A stretch of DNA of 32,277 nt from assembly GCA_904394685.1 (NCBI GenBank), contig CAJFNK010000034.1:1-32277 (forward strand), in the 5' to 3' direction. Shown in pieces: positions 1 through 7,425 of this stretch. Origin of the DNA: Candidatus Heritagella gallinarum (GTDB lineage: Bacteria; Bacillota; Clostridia; Oscillospirales; Acutalibacteraceae). A model generated the notes under the pieces. It worked only from the letters and a program-made list of their open reading frames with translations, had not been told where the DNA came from and made no database searches. Position 1 is the stretch's first letter. Each line of letters opens with the position of its first letter. The translations under genes were made by a program, and so were the position numbers.

Positions 1-87
1 CCATCAAGGATTCCTGCGTTTTTTGCCTTGTATCTGCCTATTGCTTGCGGAAAATCCGTCAATTTCTTAGTTTTCAGAAACGCCCTA
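1..87 (-). repeat. Dispersed MITE-like repeat, copy A (cut by window edge)
   Basis: Read on the minus strand, this stretch begins TAGGGCGTTTCTGAAAAC and continues almost identically to the left halves of the copies at 3969-4124 and 25107-25288, sharing blocks such as CAAGCAATAGGCAGATACAA. The window starts before the other end, so only the left terminal inverted repeat is present. It lies in inverse orientation to the other two copies, just upstream of the small gene at 155. No transposase reading frame is present. Confidence 0.85.
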
Positions 88-154
88 GAAAAACAACAAC
101 TTCAATTTGTCATAGATCTAAATTTTAATTCTAATTCCAAAGGAGGAAATCATA

Positions 155-319
155 ATGGTAGAGATGAAAAATCATAACGAGCAGATGGTAGGACAGGGTG
201 TGGAATTTGAGCGGATTCGCCGCATTACCGGTTATTTGGTGGGAACCACCGACCGTTGGAACAACGCAAAGCGTGCCGAGGAGCATGACCGTGTAAAGCA
301 CACCATCGGAAAGCAGTAA
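155..319 (+). CDS. Small stand-alone NrdD C-terminal (glycyl-radical) domain-like protein
   Basis: A 54-residue protein with an ideal Shine-Dalgarno site (AAAGGAGG, 139-146) eight bases before ATG 155, and an intrinsic terminator 20 bases after the stop, so it is very probably a monocistronic gene. Residues 20-49 (RIRRITGYLVG, then TDRWNNAKRAEEHDRVKH) look like the extreme C-terminus of class III anaerobic ribonucleotide reductase NrdD, where the RVxGYL glycine carries the radical; here that would be Gly26. The zinc-binding CxxC pair that precedes the glycine in full-length NrdD is absent, as is the catalytic barrel. Similar tiny proteins are annotated in Clostridia as anaerobic ribonucleoside-triphosphate reductase. 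By analogy with YfiD/GrcA for pyruvate formate-lyase it could be a replacement radical domain; that role is inference. Confidence 0.75.
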   Translation: MVEMKNHNEQMVGQGVEFERIRRITGYLVGTTDRWNNAKRAEEHDRVKHTIGKQ

Positions 320-338
320 TCTGAATCGATTCATAAAG

Positions 339-371
339 AAAGCGCCGCAGTTTTAAACTGGGGCGCTTTTT
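339..371 (+). terminator. Intrinsic terminator of the small glycyl-radical gene
   Basis: The stem AAAGCGCC / GGCGCTTT encloses an inner CAGTT / AACTG helix and is followed by a run of T. It separates the small gene at 155-319 from glyA. Confidence 0.85.
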
Positions 372-482
372 GTATGCCGGGAATGGGGGGAACTGCAAGC
401 AGAGAAAAGATGGGTTTTTGAGGTCATGGGGAGGGACTGATGCAAATCCGGGGAGAATTTGAAAGAAAAATTATAAAATTCG

Positions 483-511
483 TTGTACTTATGGCGGGAA
501 ACGTGTATAAT
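483..511 (+). promoter_or_regulatory. Sigma-A promoter of glyA
   Basis: TTGTAC (483-488), a 17-base spacer and TATAAT (506-511), 56 bases before the glyA start. No riboswitch or long leader is visible. Confidence 0.8.
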
Positions 512-566
512 AATTGCAATAGTGTGTTAAAGCGCACCAAAAATGATTTTGAGCAGGAGGAGTAAA

Positions 567-1820
567 ATGTATCAGGATATGATGGATACGATTGGATTTG
601 TTTCCAACTATGACCCCGAGGTAGCCGAGGCGATGAACCTGGAGCTGGGACGCCAGCGCCGGAATCTGGAGCTGATCGCCTCTGAAAATATTGTTTCCCC
701 GGCTGTGATGGCTGCTATGGGAAGCATCCTTACCAACAAATATGCAGAGGGATATCCGGGTAAGCGCTATTATGGCGGTTGCCAGTATGTGGATATCGTG
801 GAGGATATCGCCAGAAAGCGTGCCTGCGAGCTGTTTGGCGCAGAGCATGCCAACGTGCAGCCTCATTCCGGCGCACAGGCAAACATGGCGGTTTATTTTG
901 CCCTGCTCAAGCCCGGCGATACCGTGATGGGCATGAACCTGGCCGAAGGCGGCCATTTGACCCACGGCTCCCCCGTGAATATGTCGGGCAGCTATTTCAA
1001 TTTTGTCCCCTATGGCGTTGACCCCGAAACCCATTATATCGACTATGACAAGCTGCGTGCACAGGCCATGGAAGTCAAGCCGAAGATGATCGTTGCCGGC
1101 GCCAGCGCTTATCCCAGAGTGATCGATTTTGAGAAGCTGCGCTCCATCTGTGATGAATGTGGCGCTTACCTGATGGTCGATATGGCTCATATCGCCGGTC
1201 TGGTTGCCGCCGGGCAGCATCCCAACCCTGTCCCGTGGGCAGATGTGGTCACCACCACCACCCACAAGACGCTCCGTGGCCCCAGAGGCGGCCTGATCCT
1301 CTGCCGTGAAGAATATGCCAAGGCTATCGACAAGGCGATTTTCCCCGGAACACAGGGCGGCCCGCTGATGCACATCATCGCCGGCAAGGCAGTTTGCTTT
1401 GGCGAGGCGCTCAAGCCGGAGTTTAAGGACTATGGCCGCCGGATCGTGGAGAACGCACAGGCACTGGCTAACGGACTGCTGTCCCGTGGGCTGAAGCTGG
1501 TTTCGGGCGGCACAGATAACCACCTGATGCTGTTGAACCTCACCGGCATGGAACTGACCGGCAAGGAGCTGGAGCATCGTCTGGATGAAGTGTATATCAC
1601 CGCCAACAAGAACACCGTTCCCAACGAGCAGCGCAGCCCCTTTGTTACCAGCGGCGTGCGTCTGGGAACCCCGGCTGTTACCACCCGTGGCCTGAACACC
1701 GAGGATATGGACGTGATTGCCCAGTGCATCCAGATGGTTGTGGAGGACTTTGACGCCAATGCCGATCAGGTGCGGGAGATGGTAAACGCCCTGTGTGCAA
1801 AATATCCCCTGTATTGCTGA
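567..1820 (+). CDS. glyA: Serine hydroxymethyltransferase
   Basis: A PLP enzyme of 417 residues, the usual family length, that converts serine plus tetrahydrofolate to glycine plus 5,10-methylene-tetrahydrofolate in the cytosol. Diagnostic segments are [14 protein letters not shown] near the N-terminus, [13 protein letters not shown], and the PLP-lysine motif [14 protein letters not shown] with the Schiff-base lysine at about residue 234. Start: the frame is open from ATG 543, but ATG 567 follows AGGAGG (555-560) by six bases and gives the canonical N-terminus, so it is preferred. A sigma-A promoter lies at 483-511. With fhs (8800) it supplies C1-tetrahydrofolate units for purine synthesis, whose last steps are encoded later in this window. 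Confidence 0.97.
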   Translation: MYQDMMDTIGFVSNYDPEVAEAMNLELGRQRRNLELIASENIVSPAVMAAMGSILTNKYAEGYPGKRYYGGCQYVDIVEDIARKRACELFGAEHANVQPHSGAQANMAVYFALLKPGDTVMGMNLAEGGHLTHGSPVNMSGSYFNFVPYGVDPETHYIDYDKLRAQAMEVKPKMIVAGASAYPRVIDFEKLRSICDECGAYLMVDMAHIAGLVAAGQHPNPVPWADVVTTTTHKTLRGPRGGLILCREEYAKAIDKAIFPGTQGGPLMHIIAGKAVCFGEALKPEFKDYGRRIVENAQALANGLLSRGLKLVSGGTDNHLMLLNLTGMELTGKELEHRLDEVYITANKNTVPNEQRSPFVTSGVRLGTPAVTTRGLNTEDMDVIAQCIQMVVEDFDANADQVREMVNALCAKYPLYC

Positions 1821-1936
1821 AAAAACCATATCATCGCAGAAACGCCGGTCTGATCGTGTTTTGGGAGGCATATACTATCCCAGCAGGTTCTTTCCGGCAG
1901 CAGCCTGCGGTTTGATAAAAGGAAGGAAGTGCTTCG

Positions 1937-3208
1937 GTGGCAGCTCCATTGGCGGATCGTATCCGCCCCAAAACTCTGGATGATGTCGTTGGGCAGCGCC
2001 ATTTGCTGGCAGAAGGCAAGGCGCTCCGCCGTATCATCGAGTCGGGGGAAATCCCCAATATGGTCTTTTATGGCCCTTCTGGCGTGGGCAAAACCACCGT
2101 GGCCTCGATCATCGCAAAAAACACGCATAAACGCCTGTGCAAGCTGAACGGTACCACTGCGTCAACAGCGGATATTCGGGAAGTGATTGCAAGCACCAAT
2201 ACCTTGGAAGGGGTAAACGGCGTTTTGCTCTATCTGGACGAGATCCAGTATTTTAATAAGAAGCAGCAGCAAACCCTTTTGGAGTTTATTGAAAACGGCA
2301 GTATCACCCTGATTGCCTCCACAACAGAAAACCCCTATTTCTATGTTTATAACGCCATTTTGAGCCGTTCCACCGTGTTTGAATTTAAGCCGGTAGAAGC
2401 AGCCGAAGTGACGGCGGCGGTAGAGCGGGCTTTTGCCATCATGGAAGACGAACAGGGCGAGCATTATGGCCGGGAAGATGGCGTAGCCCAATACATCGCC
2501 ACTGCGTGCGGCGGCGATGTACGCAAAGCCATGAACGCCGTGGAGCTTTGCTGCCTTTCTGCCCAGCCGGACGAAACCGGTTATTTTATCAGCATGGAGC
2601 TGGCAAGGGAGCTAACCCAGCGCAGCGCCATGCGGTATGACCGGGAAGGCGACGAGCATTATGATATCGTGTCGGCTTTTCAAAAGTCCATGCGTGGCAG
2701 CGACCCGGATGCAGCGATCCATTATCTGGCACGGCTGCTGGTGGCAGGTGACCTGGCTTCTGCCTGCCGCCGGTTGATGGTGTGTGCCTGTGAAGATGTG
2801 GGGCTGGCCTGGCCGCAGATTATCCCCATCGTCAAGGCGGCGGTGGATGCTGCCATGATGGTGGGCTTGCCCGAAGCAAGGCTCCCTCTGGCAGACGCTG
2901 TGATTTTGGTGGCAACCGCACCCAAATCCAACACAGCGCATAATGCGATTATCGCTGCTATGGAGGATGTGGAAAAGGGCAAGGTGGGGAGTATTCCCCG
3001 CCAGCTGCAAAACAAGCATTATGATGGGGCGGATGCTGCCAGAAAAGGGCAGTTTTATAAATATCCCCACGAGTATCCCAACCGTTGGGTAGAACAGCAG
3101 TATCTGCCGGATGTGTTAAAGGATACCCGGTATTATGAGTATGGCGACAACAAGAACGAACAGGCATTTAAGATGTATTGGGACAAAATCAAAAAGGGCC
3201 GTGCCTGA
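1937..3208 (+). CDS. rarA: Replication-associated recombination protein A (AAA+ ATPase)
   Basis: A 423-residue RarA/MgsA/WRNIP1-family clamp-loader-like AAA+ ATPase that acts at stalled replication forks. Visible motifs are Walker A GPSGVGKT (46-53), Walker B LLYLDEIQ (97-104), sensor-1 STTENP (128-133) and, in the C-terminal tetramerisation part, KSMRGSDPDAAIHYLARL. The start is GTG 1937, eight bases after GGAAGGAAG; the resulting N-terminus (PLADRIRPKTLDDVVGQ) matches the family. It lies 116 bases after glyA with no obvious terminator between, so readthrough from glyA is possible. The next gene begins 18 bases after its stop. Confidence 0.96.
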   Translation: MAAPLADRIRPKTLDDVVGQRHLLAEGKALRRIIESGEIPNMVFYGPSGVGKTTVASIIAKNTHKRLCKLNGTTASTADIREVIASTNTLEGVNGVLLYLDEIQYFNKKQQQTLLEFIENGSITLIASTTENPYFYVYNAILSRSTVFEFKPVEAAEVTAAVERAFAIMEDEQGEHYGREDGVAQYIATACGGDVRKAMNAVELCCLSAQPDETGYFISMELARELTQRSAMRYDREGDEHYDIVSAFQKSMRGSDPDAAIHYLARLLVAGDLASACRRLMVCACEDVGLAWPQIIPIVKAAVDAAMMVGLPEARLPLADAVILVATAPKSNTAHNAIIAAMEDVEKGKVGSIPRQLQNKHYDGADAARKGQFYKYPHEYPNRWVEQQYLPDVLKDTRYYEYGDNKNEQAFKMYWDKIKKGRA

Positions 3209-3226
3209 GTTTTGGAGGTGGAGTTT

Positions 3227-3886
3227 TTGGAACCGAATATTTTACGATTGCTTTCTTATGGCATGTATGCAGTAGGCGTAAAGGGGGAGAATGGCCCCTC
3301 GGCCTGCATCGTCAACACCGTGATGCAGGTGACGAATACGGCGCCCTTGATGATTACCCTGAGCATGAGCCGTGACAATTACAGCTATGAGTGTATCCTC
3401 AAAAATAAGCTGTTTACCGTATCCGTCCTTTCAGAGGATACCTCCGGGGCGGTAGTGGGCGCTTTGGGCTTTACTTCCGGGCGAAATGGCGGCAAGCTCG
3501 CCAATATCCGTCACAAGGTTTTGCGGGAAGGGGTTCCGGTTATCAAAGAAAATACCTGCTGCTGGTTCCTCTGCCGGGTGGTGGACTATATGGAAAGCAC
3601 CACTCACACCCTGTTCCTGGCCGAGATCATTGCCGGCAGCGAACACACGCAGCGTGTGCCCATGACCTACGACTATTACCGTCAGGTAATCAAGGGGAGC
3701 GTCCCCAAAAATGCGCCTGTTTATCAGCCGCTTCTGCCCGCTTCCGGCGATAACGACGGCGAAATGCTGGTGTGTACGGTTTGCGGCTACCTGTATAACG
3801 ACCCGGATACCTCCTTTGAGGAGCTTCCCGATGATTGGGTGTGCCCGATTTGCGGGATGCCCAAAACAGCGTTTGTGAGAAAATAG
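3227..3886 (+). CDS. Flavin reductase-like/rubredoxin fusion (Hrb-type high-molecular-weight rubredoxin)
   Basis: About 219 residues. The first ~165 are a flavin-reductase-like FMN-binding split barrel ([11 protein letters not shown], then [11 protein letters not shown]). The last ~40 form a complete rubredoxin with Fe ligands Cys183, Cys186, Cys206 and Cys209 ([11 protein letters not shown] and DDWVCPICG). This architecture is that of Moorella Hrb, an NAD(P)H:rubredoxin electron donor to the diiron flavoprotein FprA; an FprA gene lies at 18093 here. Start: TTG 3227 is preceded by GGAGGTG at six bases and gives the family N-terminus; an in-frame TTG at 3212 overlaps that Shine-Dalgarno site and is less likely. 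It follows rarA by 18 bases, so it is probably cotranscribed with it. Confidence 0.9.
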   Translation: MEPNILRLLSYGMYAVGVKGENGPSACIVNTVMQVTNTAPLMITLSMSRDNYSYECILKNKLFTVSVLSEDTSGAVVGALGFTSGRNGGKLANIRHKVLREGVPVIKENTCCWFLCRVVDYMESTTHTLFLAEIIAGSEHTQRVPMTYDYYRQVIKGSVPKNAPVYQPLLPASGDNDGEMLVCTVCGYLYNDPDTSFEELPDDWVCPICGMPKTAFVRK

Positions 3887-3920
3887 CGGAGAAACGCTTT
3901 GTACAATCACACAGAAAATG

Positions 3921-3950
3921 AAAGCTCTGCCATTGGCCGGGCTTTTATTT
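3921..3950 (+). terminator. Probable intrinsic terminator after the Hrb-like gene
   Basis: AAAGC / GCTTT stem with an inner GCC-ATT-GGC hairpin and a T-rich tail (TTTTATTTT), 35 bases after the Hrb-like stop codon. The helix contains mismatches. Confidence 0.6.
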
Positions 3951-3968
3951 TGAATACCATCTGCCGCT

Positions 3969-4124
3969 AGGGCGTATCTGAAAACAAAGAAATTGAAGAA
4001 TTTTCCACAAGCAATAGGCAGATACAAGGCAATAACGATTTTTAACGCAGTAGCTACCGTTGTACGACATCATTTCATGATGCCTGTAGGAAAAGACGAT
4101 AATTTCGACTTTTCAGATAGCCCA
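3969..4124 (+). repeat. Dispersed MITE-like repeat, copy B
   Basis: A 155-156 bp element beginning AGGGCGTATCTGAAAAC and ending TTTTCAGATAGCCC. The reverse complement of the end, GGGCTATCTGAAAA, matches the start except for one extra G, giving ~14-nt terminal inverted repeats. It contains the hairpin CATCAT-TTC-ATGATG. It lacks about 26 internal bases present in copy C (25107-25288) but is otherwise very similar to it. No transposase is encoded. It fills most of the gap before uraA. Minus-strand frames running through copies B and C give the same peptide start, MYLPIACGKFFNFFVFRYA; this is a repeat artefact, not a gene. Confidence 0.9.
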
Positions 4125-4167
4125 TAAACCGGTGATGCAAAAAAAGAGCAGGAAAAGAGGAAAAGGA

Positions 4168-5517
4168 ATGGCAAAAAGAATCATTCAGGTCAACGAGCGC
4201 CCGCCTCTTGGGCAGGCAATCCCGCTGAGCATCCAGCATATGTTCGCCATGTTTGGCGCTTCTGTGCTGGTTCCCACATTGTTCCATATCGATCCGGCCA
4301 TTGTGCTGTTGATGAATGGACTGGGGACTCTGTTTTTTATCTTTATCACCAAGGCCAAAGCGCCCGCCTATCTGGGCTCCAGCTTTGCTTTTATTGCACC
4401 GGCGCTGCTGGTGATGGCGCAGCATGGCTCTCCGTATGCAACCAACCCGAACCTCCAAAACCCCACAGCCGAACAGATGGCGCAGCATATGGAGGCGTTC
4501 TCCTATGCACAGGGCGGATTTGTGGCGGTTGGCGTGCTGGGATGCGTGTTGGCGCTGATTATCTGGAAATTTGGCTCCCGCTGGATTGACGTGGTGCTCC
4601 CGCCGGCCGCTATGGGCCCGGTAGTGGCCCTGATCGGGCTGGAACTGGCCGGAAACGCCGCCAGCACCGGCGGCATGCTGGCAGGGGAAAACGGCGCTAT
4701 CGACGGAAAGAATGTTGCGGTGTTTACCGTTACTCTTTGCGTGGCAGTGTTCGGCTCCATTTTGTTCCGCAAATTCTTTGGCGTAATCCCGATTTTGATT
4801 GCAATTGTAGCAGGATATGTGACAGCGGTTTGCCTGTGCATGGTCGATTTTACCGCTATCCAGCAGGCAAATGTGATTTCCCTGCCCAAGTTCCAGCTGG
4901 CAAAGTTTGACATCAATTCAATTCTCACCATGCTGCCGGTGCTGCTGGTAATTGCCTCTGAGCATATCGGACACCAGATTGTGACCAGCAAAATTGTGGG
5001 ACGTGATTTGCTCAAAGACCCCGGCCTGCACCGTTCTCTGCTGGGCGACAACATTTCCACAGCGGTTTCGGGACTGTTTGGCTCTGTGCCCACCACTACC
5101 TATGGAGAAAACATCGGCGTCATGGCCATGACCAAGGTGTATAGCGTATGGGTAATCGGCGGCGCTGCTGTCCTCTCCGTTATCTGTGGCTTTATCGGTT
5201 CTTTCTCCGCTCTCATCTCCACCATCCCCGGCCCGGTAATCGGCGGTATTTCGTTCCTGCTCTATGGCATGATCGGCGCTTCCGGCCTTCGGATTCTGGT
5301 GGATTCCAAGGTGGACTATGGCCGTGCCCGCAACCAGGCGCTCACTGCGGTGGTATTTGTTACCGGCCTTTCGGGGATTACCGTAACGCTGGGCGATGTA
5401 CAGCTTTCCGGCATGGTGTTGGCCTGTGTGGTCGGCATGGTTATGGGTATCTGCATGTATGTGATCGACCGGTTCCGTCTGGCGAACGATTACGAAGAAA
5501 ACGAATCGTCCGACTGA
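4168..5517 (+). CDS. uraA: Uracil permease (NCS2 family)
   Basis: A 449-residue polytopic membrane protein of the nucleobase:cation symporter-2 family. It has many hydrophobic helices and the UraA-type signature PTTTYGENIGVMAMT after HIGHQIVTSKIVGRDL. It imports uracil, fitting upp (12272) which converts uracil to UMP. Start: ATG 4168 lies seven bases after GAGG and gives the family N-terminus (RIIQVNERPPLGQAIPLSIQHMFAMFG); the frame is open from ATG 4132 without a good ribosome site. The MITE-like repeat ends only 43 bases upstream and no clear promoter lies in between, so transcription must start inside or before the repeat, or read through from the Hrb-like gene. A PyrR-type attenuator was not seen. 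Confidence 0.94.
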   Translation: MAKRIIQVNERPPLGQAIPLSIQHMFAMFGASVLVPTLFHIDPAIVLLMNGLGTLFFIFITKAKAPAYLGSSFAFIAPALLVMAQHGSPYATNPNLQNPTAEQMAQHMEAFSYAQGGFVAVGVLGCVLALIIWKFGSRWIDVVLPPAAMGPVVALIGLELAGNAASTGGMLAGENGAIDGKNVAVFTVTLCVAVFGSILFRKFFGVIPILIAIVAGYVTAVCLCMVDFTAIQQANVISLPKFQLAKFDINSILTMLPVLLVIASEHIGHQIVTSKIVGRDLLKDPGLHRSLLGDNISTAVSGLFGSVPTTTYGENIGVMAMTKVYSVWVIGGAAVLSVICGFIGSFSALISTIPGPVIGGISFLLYGMIGASGLRILVDSKVDYGRARNQALTAVVFVTGLSGITVTLGDVQLSGMVLACVVGMVMGICMYVIDRFRLANDYEENESSD

Positions 5518-5561
5518 TTGTCCGACTAATCCTTCGGCTTATCGTTCGACTTATCGTCTGC
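5504..5561 (+). repeat. 12-bp imperfect tandem repeat at the uraA 3' end
   Basis: About 4.8 units of 12 bases (AATCGTCCGACT, GATTGTCCGACT, AATCCTTCGGCT, TATCGTTCGACT, TATCGTCTGC). The first unit contains the last uraA codons and part of its stop; the rest lies downstream, before the terminator. Confidence 0.8.
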
Positions 5562-5601
5562 AAAAACAGGCGTATCAACAAAAATCAGAAAAAACAAAAA
5601 G

Positions 5602-5633
5602 AGGGCCAGCGTCCAATTGGATGCTGGCCTTTG
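5602..5633 (+). terminator. Intrinsic terminator after uraA
   Basis: GGCCAGC (5604-5610) pairs with GCTGGCC (5623-5629) around the palindrome TCCAATTGGA, followed by TTTGCTTT. It sits between convergent uraA and the DUF3892 gene, whose stop is three bases away. Confidence 0.85.
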
Positions 5634-5635
5634 CT

Positions 5636-5941
5636 TTAGTTCGTGATCGTTGTAGAGGGGAGATTGCCCAGATTGTCGTTTTCCGACCCATCGGGCAGGG
5701 AGCGCAAATATTCGTTGCCATTGCGGACTGCTACGGCAACCCCACGGATACCGCCCGCCTTTGCCAGTGCAACGCCTTCCTTTTTTGAAAGGATTTCTCC
5801 GTTTGCCAGTTCATATCCTTCAACACGTCCGGCGCTTTTCACCAACCGGGTGATGCGTTGGGCGTCCGGGTTGGGAACGGGGGTGACAAGGTTGATATTT
5901 TGAGGCAGCCCGCTGTTTTTCTTGCCTTTTTTGCTGCTCAT
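5636..5941 (-). CDS. DUF3892 domain-containing small protein
   Basis: A 101-residue protein of unknown function. The first ~25 residues are basic and polar (SSKKGKKNSGLP). The rest resembles DUF3892, with VEGYELANGEILSKKEGVAL and the characteristic ending EYLRSLPDGSENDNLGNLP. No signal peptide or membrane segment is seen. The ATG at 5941 is preceded on the minus strand by AAAGGAGAA, so it is a real translation start. It lies 115 bases downstream of the UroD-like gene on the same strand; no convincing terminator separates them, so they may share a transcript. Function should be considered unknown. Confidence 0.8.
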   Translation of the reverse strand: MSSKKGKKNSGLPQNINLVTPVPNPDAQRITRLVKSAGRVEGYELANGEILSKKEGVALAKAGGIRGVAVAVRNGNEYLRSLPDGSENDNLGNLPSTTITN

Positions 5942-6056
5942 GGATAGTTCTCCTTTCCATATGATATTTCATTCCTTATTGTGCCGAACCTTTGGCAAAC
6001 TATACCCGGAAATCACACAATGTTGAAAGGAGAAAAAAGTTCCAATTTAAAAACCA

Positions 6057-7283
6057 TTAGTAGTTGCGAACCATTTCCATAACTGTCTTTTCCCAGCGCA
6101 CCAGATTGTCCAGCTGATGTCCGCAGGAGCTGATATCCTTGAGAACCATATCAAAGCTGCATCCGTTGCGTTTGCAGGCGTTCAGGGTGCGTCCGATTTC
6201 GGCACGCAGGGCGTCTTCGTCCAGACGAACCGCCACCGAAGAAGGATTTGGCTTGTTGGCGATTACATAGCGGTTTCCAATCACTTCAGCAGCATTGTCG
6301 ATGTCGGCCCATGGCGTGATGGAAATCTTGCGCAGGTGTGGGAGCTTTTCCACGATGTCCACTTTTTTATCCAGCGGTTCACAGCAGCCATAATAGACCA
6401 GGCCAAAAGGCTCCATCACTTTCTTCATATATTGAATGTCAAATTCTTCGTGCATTTCTTTTGAAACCGAAGCAAAAATCTGTGCCATGCCACGCCCCCA
6501 AATCTGGCTGCGCTTCACTTTTCCGCCGTCATAATCGCCGGGAAGGTCGCTGTTCAGGGCGCAGGTGCAGTGAATTTCCAGCGGGTCAATGTCAAACAAC
6601 CCCAGTTCTTCCATCTGCTCCAGGCGGCTGATTTCAAATTCTGTGAGGCGTGAAACGATCTGATGGCTAAATTCCGGGCGTTCCGCCAAATCGATCAGCA
6701 GGTTTGTCACGCCCCGATAAGCGGAAATTTCGTCCCACATGGAAGTATAGCAGTTGTGTCCGGTAATGCGTACCGGTAGGATATCTCCAATTGCATTGGC
6801 AATCCGGTTATACCGCATCATGGTGTCCTCGTGGTCATAGGAAATCACAGGCGGATGCAGCTTTTCCAAATCTTCTTCGGTCGACAGCTGGTCGTGGTAT
6901 TCGTGGGAAACAATCCAGTTTTCCTGATCGGTAGCAAGGGTTTCTTCTTCCACCGAAATCCCGATTCCCGTCGATTTCATCGCTTTTTCAACGGGCAGAT
7001 AGGGGGGGAGAATCATGTCGGCGGGAAAATATTTCCACTGGAACAGCTTTTTTCGCAAAAAGTCCTCTGCCGAGCGCAGAATGGGATCGCTGCACCGAAG
7101 GGTGAGCGAGCCGTCAAAATTCAGCTCCGGGAAGGGGATTTCATTAATCAGCACAACCGGACGGATCATTTTTTTATCGTTTACAGCGGTGTGCAGGATA
7201 CGGTTCTGGCTGTTGCGGGGGTCTTGAGAAGCCACGAGGTATTCATATGCCAGTTTGCGAAGGATTTTTACATCTTGGTTCAT
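6057..7283 (-). CDS. Uroporphyrinogen decarboxylase/MtaA-superfamily protein (putative methyltransferase)
   Basis: A 408-residue protein of the UroD-like superfamily that includes uroporphyrinogen decarboxylase and corrinoid:CoM methyltransferases. It resembles the catabolic subgroup common in gut Clostridia rather than true HemE: it is longer and lacks the HemE N-terminal arginine motif. Candidate metal ligands are in LEIHCTCALNSD and YYGCCEPLDKK, followed by RKISITPWAD and NKPNPSSVAV. Start: ATG 7283 lies nine bases after AGGAG; a TTG at 7292 abuts that site and is unlikely. It is transcribed divergently from an AraC regulator (7426) across a 142-base gap, suggesting inducer-dependent expression. 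Substrate unknown; a methyl-transfer role on a sugar- or plant-derived compound is inference. No heme genes are nearby. Confidence 0.75.
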   Translation of the reverse strand: MNQDVKILRKLAYEYLVASQDPRNSQNRILHTAVNDKKMIRPVVLINEIPFPELNFDGSLTLRCSDPILRSAEDFLRKKLFQWKYFPADMILPPYLPVEKAMKSTGIGISVEEETLATDQENWIVSHEYHDQLSTEEDLEKLHPPVISYDHEDTMMRYNRIANAIGDILPVRITGHNCYTSMWDEISAYRGVTNLLIDLAERPEFSHQIVSRLTEFEISRLEQMEELGLFDIDPLEIHCTCALNSDLPGDYDGGKVKRSQIWGRGMAQIFASVSKEMHEEFDIQYMKKVMEPFGLVYYGCCEPLDKKVDIVEKLPHLRKISITPWADIDNAAEVIGNRYVIANKPNPSSVAVRLDEDALRAEIGRTLNACKRNGCSFDMVLKDISSCGHQLDNLVRWEKTVMEMVRNY

Positions 7284-7425
7284 TTCAATCAACTCCTATG
7301 GGGGGTTATCAGGTTATTGTTATTGAACCATGGATCTGCCCGGTTTACCATTGATTTTGTTGCCGAGTAGTTGTAAAATATTGCTGTTATCAAAAATAAA
7401 TCCTCGTGTGCTGGAGGTGCAGCAA

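Noticed and set aside
489-1871. A 460-codon open frame antisense to glyA, and similar long antisense frames over other genes
   Set aside because: They mirror the codon structure of well-conserved genes, lack ribosome sites and encode compositionally odd proteins.
3431-4027. A 198-codon minus-strand frame beginning MYLPIACGK, also seen at 25010-25237
   Set aside because: Its start comes from the MITE-like repeat and the rest is antisense to the Hrb-like gene.
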